A DNA stretch of 64,000 bases from Parvibacter caecicola (GTDB lineage Bacteria; Actinomycetota; Coriobacteriia; Coriobacteriales; Eggerthellaceae), in assembly GCF_003725335.1 (NCBI RefSeq), contig NZ_QIBY01000001.1, forward strand, positions 372,001-436,000, in the 5' to 3' direction. Both the position numbers and the translations under genes were made by a program. The notes under the pieces were generated by a model. The model did no database searches and was not told the DNA's origin. It saw only the letters and a list, made by a program, of their open reading frames with translations. The first letter of the stretch is position 1, and each line of letters opens with the position of its first letter. Below are positions 1 through 6,740 of the stretch, one piece after another.

Positions 1-2159
1 AGCCAAAGGGTAGGCTCGGGCGCAATCTCCTTCAGCCACGCGCAATCCCAGAATTGCGTGTGGGTGCGGTACCGGTTGCGGAAGGACATGTAGACCAGCG
101 GATATTTCTCGCGCAGCGGGTTGTCGGGCATGACCTCGTTCGGGGGCATCCATGTGACCAGGCGGTTGCGATCGGGGTCCACCACCTCGAAATCCTGTTC
201 GCCGAAAATGCGGAAATGGGCTTCCTGGTAAATGCCCATGCGGCCGTCCCGGGTGTTGAACTTGCCCTCGGGGGCATAAGGATCGAAGCCATCGGGGTCG
301 GTGCCGAGATAGATGGACTTTTCTTCCTTGAGCCGCTCCAACGTGATGCCGAGACCGGTCATCACCGGGCTTTCGAAATACCCGCTCCAGAAATCATCCA
401 GGTCGACAAAGGCCTTGTCTCCAAGCCCCATGCCTTCGCAGAGCAGCTTGTAGATTTCGAAGTCGGACTTCGACTCGTACAGCGGATCGATGGCCTTTTC
501 CAGGTAGTTCACAAACGGGGCAGTGCCGCCATGGCCGACTTCTTCAATTTCGTACCATCCGGCCACCGGCAGCACGATGTCGGCGTACCGGGCCGTCTCG
601 CACATGTTGAAGTCCGCCACCACAACCAAATCGACGCTGTTCAGGAAACGGATCGCCCGCTGGCGATCGGCAACATTGGGCACGTAGTTGTGCATCCAGA
701 TGAACATGCTGCGAATCGGGAACGGCTGCTCGTTGAACGTGCCCCTTTCCGCAATTTCGTACAGCTTGGCAACGGCCAAGTTCTTCCCCTGGGGAACATC
801 CTTTGCCACCATCCGCGCATTCGACAAACTGGAATTCGACGTGGAGGCGCCCACTATGCCCATGCCGCTTTGCCCCCACTGGCCGCAGACGCCGGTGAAC
901 GTAAACATGGCGCGATACGTCATATGGCCGCCGTTGTAGTGGTCAAGCCCGTAGCCCGTGAACACGCAAGAGGGCCCGTGATGGACATACTGGTCGGCAA
1001 TCCATTCCAACTTTTCGACCGGTATGCCGCAAATCTCGGAAGTTTTTTCAAGCGTCCACTCGGACAGCCGCTCCTTGAGCAGTTCGTAGGCGGTGATTGC
1101 CTCAATGTCGCCAATGGTGTATTCGCCCTCAAGGGCAGTGTCGGTTGCGCTCGTTGCGGGCACCGCCTTGCCAGCCGCCGCATCCCATACGCAAGCGACA
1201 GAGGCCTCTTCCTCGGTTGTGGCGTACAATTCGCCCGCACGCACGAAAAAGCCCGTTGCCTTGTTCACCAAGTACGGCGCATTGGTGTGCGCTTTGAGGA
1301 ACGACTCATCGGCCCACCCTTGCTGGATGACGTAATTCGTCAAGCCCATGAACATCGCGCAATCGGTGCCGGGGACAATGGGGATATGAACGCTGCATTT
1401 CTCGGAAGTAATCGTGTAGTTGGGATCGATGTGGATCAACGTAGCACCGGCATCTTTCGCCTCAAGGGCGAAATGGAAACTCTGCACCATGGAAATGGCC
1501 GCATTCGAGCCCGGCATGAGGATGGTCTTCGCATTGTGCATGTCCGCATGCCAGCTGGCGCTCATGGAAAGGCCGGACCCCACCACCTTGATGCCTTCTT
1601 CGATGCCGGCGGCGTCGTAGCTGATGGAGGTTTTCGAGGCGCCCATCATGCTCTGCAGGTGCTGGTAGACGTTCGGAGATGTGGACAAGCAGCCGGTGGC
1701 GCTGGAAAACACAATGCTGGGGCTGCCGGATTCCTCCTGGTACTGCTTCCATTTCGTGGTGATTTCCGAGATGGCATCCTCCCAGCTGATGCGCTCCCAC
1801 TGATCGGAGCCGCGCTCTCCCACGCGGCGGAGCGGGTACTTCACCCGCTGGTCGGAATAGGTGCGCTGCGGATGGGACAGACCCTTCGAGCACACGCGGT
1901 TATAAGCCGGCAAAACCTGTTCCTGCATCTCAGTCTGCACGAGATACCCATCGCGAACCTTGCACTTCAACCGGCAAACCGACACGCAGTTGCCACGGCA
2001 GTTGTTCACCACAAAATGCTCGTTGTTGCCCGAAGCGGCGACCCCTTCCTTGCCACAACCAGCCAAAGTGGCGCCCATCGCCGCAGCACCCACCACGGCG
2101 GCAGTAGTCTTCAGGAAGCCCCTGCGAGAAATATCCCGACGAGTCTTTTCTTCCGACAT
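1..2159 (-). CDS. Tat-exported molybdopterin oxidoreductase, DMSO reductase family (C-terminus outside window)
   Basis: Catalytic subunit of a molybdopterin-dinucleotide oxidoreductase, acting outside the membrane. The 719 visible residues begin with a twin-arginine signal (SRRGFLK at residues 11-17) followed by a lipobox, TLAGC, so the enzyme is probably a Tat-exported lipoprotein. A Cys cluster for a [4Fe-4S] centre follows (CRGNC, VSVC, RLKC, later VCSKG). The rest reads as the BisC/DmsA fold, including the IVLPVAGWYE segment. The ATG at 2159 is preceded by GAAGGAGGAGGA. No Fe-S or anchor subunit lies on its 5' side; any partner would have to be beyond the left edge, or be the NrfD protein at 3936-4817. 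Substrate cannot be told from sequence; this family is greatly expanded in Eggerthellaceae. The promoter region carries a striking inverted repeat at 2259-2298. Confidence 0.9.
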   Translation of the reverse strand, partial: MSEEKTRRDISRRGFLKTTAAVVGAAAMGATLAGCGKEGVAASGNNEHFVVNNCRGNCVSVCRLKCKVRDGYLVQTEMQEQVLPAYNRVCSKGLSHPQRTYSDQRVKYPLRRVGERGSDQWERISWEDAISEITTKWKQYQEESGSPSIVFSSATGCLSTSPNVYQHLQSMMGASKTSISYDAAGIEEGIKVVGSGLSMSASWHADMHNAKTILMPGSNAAISMVQSFHFALEAKDAGATLIHIDPNYTITSEKCSVHIPIVPGTDCAMFMGLTNYVIQQGWADESFLKAHTNAPYLVNKATGFFVRAGELYATTEEEASVACVWDAAAGKAVPATSATDTALEGEYTIGDIEAITAYELLKERLSEWTLEKTSEICGIPVEKLEWIADQYVHHGPSCVFTGYGLDHYNGGHMTYRAMFTFTGVCGQWGQSGMGIVGASTSNSSLSNARMVAKDVPQGKNLAVAKLYEIAERGTFNEQPFPIRSMFIWMHNYVPNVADRQRAIRFLNSVDLVVVADFNMCETARYADIVLPVAGWYEIEEVGHGGTAPFVNYLEKAIDPLYESKSDFEIYKLLCEGMGLGDKAFVDLDDFWSGYFESPVMTGLGITLERLKEEKSIYLGTDPDGFDPYAPEGKFNTRDGRMGIYQEAHFRIFGEQDFEVVDPDRNRLVTWMPPNEVMPDNPLREKYPLVYMSFRNRYRTHTQFWDCAWLKEIAPEPTLW

Positions 2160-2258
2160 TCCTCCTCCTTCTTTCGTGCTTGCCCGATGAGACAGGAATT
2201 CGTTTGCAACCGACTTCCTTCTTGATTCGGGCATCAAAACGGAATATGAGAGTAGCCT

Positions 2259-2298
2259 ACTCTTATAGTGTCATAGTATGCTAGTACACTATAAGAGT
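2259..2298. promoter_or_regulatory. Perfect 13-bp inverted repeat, probable operator upstream of the molybdoenzyme
   Basis: Arms 2259-2271 (ACTCTTATAGTGT) and 2286-2298 (ACACTATAAGAGT) are exact reverse complements separated by 14 bases. The site lies about 100 bp upstream of the molybdoenzyme start. The AGTGT...ACACT half-sites resemble in form the operators reported for YtrA-type GntR regulators, and such a regulator is encoded at 3292-3756. A smaller overlapping inverted repeat (AGAGTA, 3-nt loop, TACTCT, 2249-2263) could form an alternative hairpin. Regulator assignment is inference. Confidence 0.6.
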
Positions 2299-2374
2299 GC
2301 AATAGCTAAGAGAAGTTTTCTCCCAACCGTATTATTCTATTTTCAGGATAATTTGGGGATTCAGGTCTCTGCTG

Positions 2375-3295
2375 CTATTCCAATCCGGTTCCGGAAAACG
2401 CATCCGCCAGATTGCTAGGGGCGAAAATGACGCCTTTGCCATCACGGGAACTTTCATATGCCAAGTTCATGGCGCGGAGCTTCATTGCCTGGGGGCGCTT
2501 TGCGTACAAATCGGCAGCTTCGTAGTACATCTCCGAAATGTCCTTCTCCACTTCGGCCAGCACCACGCGGGCATCCCTTTCGCGGGCAGCCTGCGCTTCC
2601 CGCGACAAAGCGTCCTGCAATTCCTTGGGCACCCGGATATCGCGAATCTCCACGCTGAGGATGCTGATGCCCCAGGCCTCGCATTTCGCGCTCATGATTA
2701 CCTGCAGCTCGTGATCCAGTTGCCGGCGCCTCATGCTCAAATCTTCCAGATTCACCTGCCCTACCGCATCTCGAATGGCGGTTTGGGCGCTGCGCAGCAC
2801 CGCCCGGGGATAGTTGGCCACTTCCAGGCACGCTTTCTTCGGGTCCCACACCACCCAGAACAGAATCGCTTCGATATCCACCGATACCAAATCGGCCGTA
2901 AGCGCCTGTTCGGCGTTGAAAGCGCTGCTGATGGTGCGAATGTCCATGTGCATGGCCACGGAATCCACGAAGGGAATCACCAGGTACAGCCCAGGGCCAG
3001 CCACTTTGCGAAACTTGCCCATGCGCAGAAGCGCCACCCGCTCCCACTGCGGCGCAACGCGAATGGTGGCCGCCGCCAGAAAGCCCGCAACAACGCCCAC
3101 CACTATCGCCCACGATTGGAGGAGGGCGAAAGTGGCCGCACCCACCAGCACGGACACCACGCAAAACAGCGCTGCAGCGAACCCGTAAACGCCCACCCGG
3201 GAAGCATCGCTGCGGCGAATGTTCTCATCCAAAATTTCCCGCTGCTCGGACACCGCGGGAGTGACCTCCCTGGCTTTGGCTCGGCGCAAGTTCAT
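2375..3295 (-). CDS. Slipin / SPFH (band 7) membrane protein
   Basis: A 306-residue stomatin-like protein. A hydrophobic hairpin (YGFAAALFCVVSVLVGAATF and the following WAIVVGVVAGFLAAAT) anchors it in the membrane, followed by the band-7 core with the typical RVAPQWERVALLRMGKF and GPGLYLVIPFVD blocks, and a helical C-terminal tail rich in Ala, Glu and Arg. Slipins form oligomeric membrane scaffolds; the specific role here is unknown. The start at 3295 was chosen because its ATG overlaps the GntR stop as ATGA, giving translational coupling; longer upstream starts would run through the GntR gene. Co-transcription with a YtrA-type regulator suggests the pair responds to a membrane or envelope signal, but that is inference. 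Confidence 0.85.
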   Translation of the reverse strand: MNLRRAKAREVTPAVSEQREILDENIRRSDASRVGVYGFAAALFCVVSVLVGAATFALLQSWAIVVGVVAGFLAAATIRVAPQWERVALLRMGKFRKVAGPGLYLVIPFVDSVAMHMDIRTISSAFNAEQALTADLVSVDIEAILFWVVWDPKKACLEVANYPRAVLRSAQTAIRDAVGQVNLEDLSMRRRQLDHELQVIMSAKCEAWGISILSVEIRDIRVPKELQDALSREAQAARERDARVVLAEVEKDISEMYYEAADLYAKRPQAMKLRAMNLAYESSRDGKGVIFAPSNLADAFSGTGLE

Positions 3296-3756
3296 ACGTA
3301 AATCCCCCCTGCTCGCTTCGCAACTAGGGATGCGGCCTCTTGCTGGGAAATGCCCAGCTCCTTGCATTCCTCGAAGAAGCGGGTCACCAACAGATCGGCC
3401 GCAGCGGCGCAAGAGTCGGCTCCCTCGGCCGTATTTACCTCAGCCACGAACGTGCCCCTGCCGCGACGGGTTATCACATAACCGTCTCGCTCGATATCGC
3501 GAAACACCTTGCTCACCGTGTTGTAGTTCAAACCAAGGTCAAGCGCCATCTCCCGCACGGAGGGCAACTGGGCTCCCGCCGGAAACGCACCGCTGGTAAT
3601 CAGGTACGTGAGCCGATTGCGCAATTGCATCCACAAGGGCACGCCGCTGGTCGCATCAACGGAGATGAGGCTCTTGTCCACTTCCTTTGCCGCCACGGGG
3701 GCAGTAGTCGCCGTGCTCAGCTGGTTCACAAAATCACTCCACCCTGCGTCGTTCAC
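3292..3756 (-). CDS. GntR-family regulator, YtrA subfamily
   Basis: A 154-residue one-domain regulator. A winged helix-turn-helix spans roughly residues 38-105 (PLWMQLRNRLTYLITSG, then LPSVREMALDLGLNYNTVSK and the wing YVITRRGRGTFVA). Only about 45 residues follow, the short C-terminus typical of the YtrA subfamily, which usually controls membrane or transporter genes and its own operon. The GTG start at 3756 follows GAGGGGGATTCA. Its stop overlaps the slipin start by 4 bp. The operator-like sequence at 3790-3810, in its own promoter region, shares an 11-position match with the repeat in front of the molybdoenzyme, so it may control both. Confidence 0.88.
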   Translation of the reverse strand: MNDAGWSDFVNQLSTATTAPVAAKEVDKSLISVDATSGVPLWMQLRNRLTYLITSGAFPAGAQLPSVREMALDLGLNYNTVSKVFRDIERDGYVITRRGRGTFVAEVNTAEGADSCAAAADLLVTRFFEECKELGISQQEAASLVAKRAGGIYV

Positions 3757-3789
3757 TGAATCCCCCTCATGAATTGCCCCAATTTACGC

Positions 3790-3810
3790 ACTATGATAGT
3801 AGACTATGAC
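3790..3810 (-). promoter_or_regulatory. Operator-like direct repeat upstream of the GntR-slipin operon
   Basis: On the minus strand this reads as two copies of TCATAGT separated by CTACTA. Its first part, GTCATAGT followed by three bases and CTA, is also found on the plus strand inside the inverted repeat upstream of the molybdoenzyme (from 2270). It lies 34 bp upstream of the GntR start, a suitable place for autoregulation. Function is inferred from the repeat structure and its shared motif only. Confidence 0.45.
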
Positions 3811-3935
3811 ACTGAAAACAAGAACAGCTCCCGTTGACGACCGGAGGAGCCCCCGCGCCGCCCCTTGGCAGCGAATTCGTCCCCGTAACGGCAGCATCTG
3901 CACCCGACTGGCCAAACATGCGGCCGATCTCGGGG

Positions 3936-4817
3936 CTATTCGAAAAGCCCGCCGAAAGCCAACGGGGAAAGCACCACGCACTCGACGATGCAGTACCTCA
4001 GCAGGTATCCGCCGATAAGCGTGCACCCCGCAGCTGCAAGGACCAAACCGCGCTGGCCGGTCATGCGCCGCACCCAAGCAGCTGCCATCGGCGCCACCAA
4101 CCCTACAGCTATCACGCCGCCCCAGAAATATCCTGCCAGGTTGCCGGTGAAAAGCGCCATGCAAGAATCCCTGCCCGCCTCGCTGATCATATAGCGAGAC
4201 GAAAGAAACGCCACAAGCACCAGCACCTCCACCAATGCCGAAGCGCACCGCGCCAAACCGAGCCCATGCTCGCGTCGGTATGAACCGCCCAGCACGAAAC
4301 CCACTACCGAAATGACGGCAATGCCGCATGTCAAGCCCGAAATGGCAAACAGGGCAATCAGGAGCGGCGTGTCCCAGAAATCCACCGTTCGCATGCTGCT
4401 CAATAACACGCCGGCATAAACGAGGACCCCCACGCTGAGGATGCTTCCGACAATTTCCAACGCCAATGCGATGCCGTAATTTAGGCGTCCGACAACCGCA
4501 AGCGCAGCAGTAATCGCAGCCAAAGCAGCAGAAAGGGCCACCAGCCAAGCGCCTTCGCTCATTAAGGATTGGAAGGGATTTGCCACTACCTGAAGAATGC
4601 GGGCAGGATTTCCCAAATCAGCAATTAGGAACACGCCGGACAGCACATAGCCCGCAGCAGCCACTATGAAACCGAAAGACGATGGGTTCAGGCTGTGCAC
4701 ATGGGCTTTCAGCAAAGGCTCGTTGCCTTCAACCAAACTGATTGCGGCGGCCCCGAGAAAAGCTCCGGCCGCCGTACCAGATAAGAACAAGTACCAAACG
4801 ATAAACTGGCTAAACAC
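3936..4817 (-). CDS. NrfD/PsrC-type polytopic membrane protein
   Basis: A 293-residue integral membrane protein with about eight hydrophobic segments, opening with FSQFIVWYLFLSGTAAGAFL, the usual first helix of NrfD/PsrC quinol-interacting subunits. Such proteins pass electrons between the quinone pool and an extracytoplasmic Fe-S/molybdoenzyme. The GTG start at 4817 has GGGGAG seven bases upstream. Unusually, no Fe-S (NrfC-like) gene adjoins it; the nearest possible partner is the molybdoenzyme gene about 1.8 kb downstream, separated by the slipin-GntR pair. It may serve that enzyme or be an orphan. Family assignment is firm, partner is not. Confidence 0.85.
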   Translation of the reverse strand: MFSQFIVWYLFLSGTAAGAFLGAAAISLVEGNEPLLKAHVHSLNPSSFGFIVAAAGYVLSGVFLIADLGNPARILQVVANPFQSLMSEGAWLVALSAALAAITAALAVVGRLNYGIALALEIVGSILSVGVLVYAGVLLSSMRTVDFWDTPLLIALFAISGLTCGIAVISVVGFVLGGSYRREHGLGLARCASALVEVLVLVAFLSSRYMISEAGRDSCMALFTGNLAGYFWGGVIAVGLVAPMAAAWVRRMTGQRGLVLAAAGCTLIGGYLLRYCIVECVVLSPLAFGGLFE

Positions 4818-4949
4818 CGCCGCACTCCCCCTGCATCCCCCGGTGCCGGCAACATTCCGGCAAATGCGGCATCAGTCTAGCACACCCCGCAGCGATGCGC
4901 ACACCTGCACACACGACCAGATCGCGCACAAGCAACAACGGAGTTTGGG

Positions 4950-5513
4950 CTATTCGCCTTCCAGGTTCAAGTCCTTCAGCACGGCAAAGGGATTGCCGGG
5001 GGCGGACTGCCCCTCCTCTGCCGGAGCGCAACCACAAGGGCCATCGTTCAAGTTGGCGCCGCACTGGGGGCACAGCCCCTTGCAGTCGTCTTGGCACAGC
5101 GGCAACAGCGGCACCTCCACCAGCAGCGCCGCCTGGATGAGCGGCACCAGGTCGATGGTGTGATCGTCGGGCAGCACGTCGAACTCGTCGCCCTCCATCT
5201 CCTCGTCCGCTTCCACGTCGCCGTTCAGCAGGAAGTAGCCTTCTATCTCGCCGATGCAGCGGACGCTGGTGGGCTCTAGGCACCGGGCGCAGGAAGTGGT
5301 GGCATCGCCTTCCACCATGCCGGTTACCAGGAAGGCATCGCCGGTGTTGGTGATGTCCGCCGACCACGCAAGCGGCTGCTCGAAGCTGTACAGATCCGGA
5401 CCGGCCTTGAACACCGGCATGGCCAGCTGCCCTTCGTAGTGACGGGTTTCCGCTGGCGAGAACAGCTCGTTCGGAATGGTTATGCGCAGGGACTCCATGG
5501 CGCTAGCGCACAT
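4950..5513 (-). CDS. DUF177 / YceD family protein
   Basis: A 187-residue YceD-family protein. Cys pairs CARC (mid-protein) and CKGLCPQCGANLNDGPC near the C-terminus look like a metal-binding knuckle. YceD proteins are normally encoded directly before rpmF (L32) and are linked to rRNA or ribosome assembly; here the 132 bases downstream are too short for an L32 gene, so that pairing is broken. The ATG at 5513 overlaps the upstream coiled-coil gene by 11 bp; an in-frame ATG at 5498 (MESLRITIP) avoids the overlap. Neither start has a good Shine-Dalgarno sequence, so the start is uncertain and translational coupling is possible. Confidence 0.85.
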   Translation of the reverse strand: MCASAMESLRITIPNELFSPAETRHYEGQLAMPVFKAGPDLYSFEQPLAWSADITNTGDAFLVTGMVEGDATTSCARCLEPTSVRCIGEIEGYFLLNGDVEADEEMEGDEFDVLPDDHTIDLVPLIQAALLVEVPLLPLCQDDCKGLCPQCGANLNDGPCGCAPAEEGQSAPGNPFAVLKDLNLEGE

Positions 5514-5973
5514 TCACGGAGTTCTGGTTCAAGCGGTCGCGGCAGCGACGGGCATTGCCCAGAAGGGTGTCGAGGGTTTGCTCCACGTGGCCGAACACCT
5601 CGTCGGCGTAATCCTCGGCGCCGGCGCGGGTTTGGCGCTCAAGCTCGCGGGCATCGGCCAGAATGGTTTCCGCCTGCTGCTGGGCGATGCGCACGATTTC
5701 CTGCTCGGAGGCGATGGTCATCGCCTGGCTGCGGGCATCCTCGATCATACGGCTGGCTTCGGCCTCGGCGTCGTCCATGAGGCTCTGACGTTCGCGCACA
5801 ATTTGGCGCGCCTGAGAAAACTCACTGGGGAAGGTCTCTCGAATCTCGTCCATGATCTCGAAGGCGGCGGCAACGTCCACCTGGCGCAGGTTGCTCTTGC
5901 CGAACACCTGCTTCGAATCCTCAAGCAAAATGGACAACTCTTCGAGCAATCCGAGAACTCCGGTTTCGTCCAT
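5503..5973 (-). CDS. Coiled-coil protein, DivIVA/AtpF-like
   Basis: A 156-residue, strongly helical protein. The N-terminus (MDETGVLGLLEELSILLEDS) is followed by a long heptad-rich Ala/Glu/Arg coiled coil, containing QARQIVRERQSLMDDAEAEA. Proteins of this shape beside yceD and rsmD are often labelled ATPase or DivIVA-like in Gram-positive genomes, but no nucleotide-binding motif is visible. The ATG at 5973 was chosen over upstream in-frame starts because AGAGGAAAACC precedes it and the conserved-looking sequence begins there. A role in cell-pole or division organisation is only a suggestion from its form. Confidence 0.75.
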   Translation of the reverse strand: MDETGVLGLLEELSILLEDSKQVFGKSNLRQVDVAAAFEIMDEIRETFPSEFSQARQIVRERQSLMDDAEAEASRMIEDARSQAMTIASEQEIVRIAQQQAETILADARELERQTRAGAEDYADEVFGHVEQTLDTLLGNARRCRDRLNQNSVNVR

Positions 5974-6161
5974 GGTTTTCCTCTCTTTACAACTCGCGGG
6001 CTGCTGTGGATGTACTTCGTTTCTTCCGCGAAACTGCAAATCACCCATACGTATTTTGATTTTAGCATGAAGTTTTTCGGCGGACGGCCACAAAGGTTAC
6101 CGGCCGGCATAATTCCCGTTACAGGAAAGCAGCAGCCGGCCGCGCGGGGCGCGGGCGGTGG

Positions 6162-6740
6162 CTAGCGGCCCGAAGCCAATGCCAGAAAATCGATGGAGGT
6201 GTCCTTCCAATGGCGCCGGTTAACGCGCTGCCACACCGTCCCCTCCAAGCAGGCGTCCAACGGCCCGTCCGAAGCCGTGCTGTGCTCGTAGCTCACCAGC
6301 ACGTCATCCTCCAGCGCCCCCGCCTTCCGCAGCGCCTCCAGCAATGCCAGCGCCGCCTCCGGCCGAAGCGCGTAGGGAGGGTCTAAAAACACCAGGTTGA
6401 AGGGGCTGAAGCTGCAAGGCGGCCGCTTCAGCACGTCGCCCCGCGCAACCCGCGCGCTGCCTTCCAGCGAAAGGGCGGCAATGTTGGCGGTAAGAGCCGA
6501 GAGGGCGTTGCGGTCCATTTCGCAGAACACGCAACGCTCGGCGCCTCGGGAGATGGCCTCCAGCCCCAGCGCCCCCGAGCCGGCGAACGCGTCCAGCACC
6601 ACCGCGCCGTCGAAGCCGCCGCGGGTAGAGCCCACCATGCTCATGAGCGATTCGCGCACCCGGTCGGTGGTGGGACGGGTGCCCATCCCCTTCGGGGCCA
6701 CGAGGCGCCGCCCCCTATGATCGCCGGCTATGATGCGCAT
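6162..6740 (-). CDS. rsmD: 16S rRNA (guanine-966-N2)-methyltransferase
   Basis: Methylates G966 of 16S rRNA in the small subunit. The protein (192 aa) starts MRIIAGDHRGRRLVAPKG, the standard RsmD opening, has the SAM-binding loop LDAFAGSGALGLEAISRGA and the catalytic LVFLDPPY motif near residue 130. The start at 6740 lies inside the end of recG (26-bp overlap), and the longer upstream extension is a shadow of recG. Part of a recG-rsmD arrangement common in Gram-positive bacteria, where coaD often follows; here a DivIVA-like protein follows instead. Confidence 0.93.
   Translation of the reverse strand: MRIIAGDHRGRRLVAPKGMGTRPTTDRVRESLMSMVGSTRGGFDGAVVLDAFAGSGALGLEAISRGAERCVFCEMDRNALSALTANIAALSLEGSARVARGDVLKRPPCSFSPFNLVFLDPPYALRPEAALALLEALRKAGALEDDVLVSYEHSTASDGPLDACLEGTVWQRVNRRHWKDTSIDFLALASGR

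Noticed and set aside
54-2225. Plus-strand 723-codon frame at the left edge
   Set aside because: Shadow of the molybdoenzyme, whose Tat signal, Cys cluster and ribosome site define the minus-strand gene.
4818-4949. Missing rpmF hidden downstream of yceD
   Set aside because: Only 132 bases and no L32-like frame.
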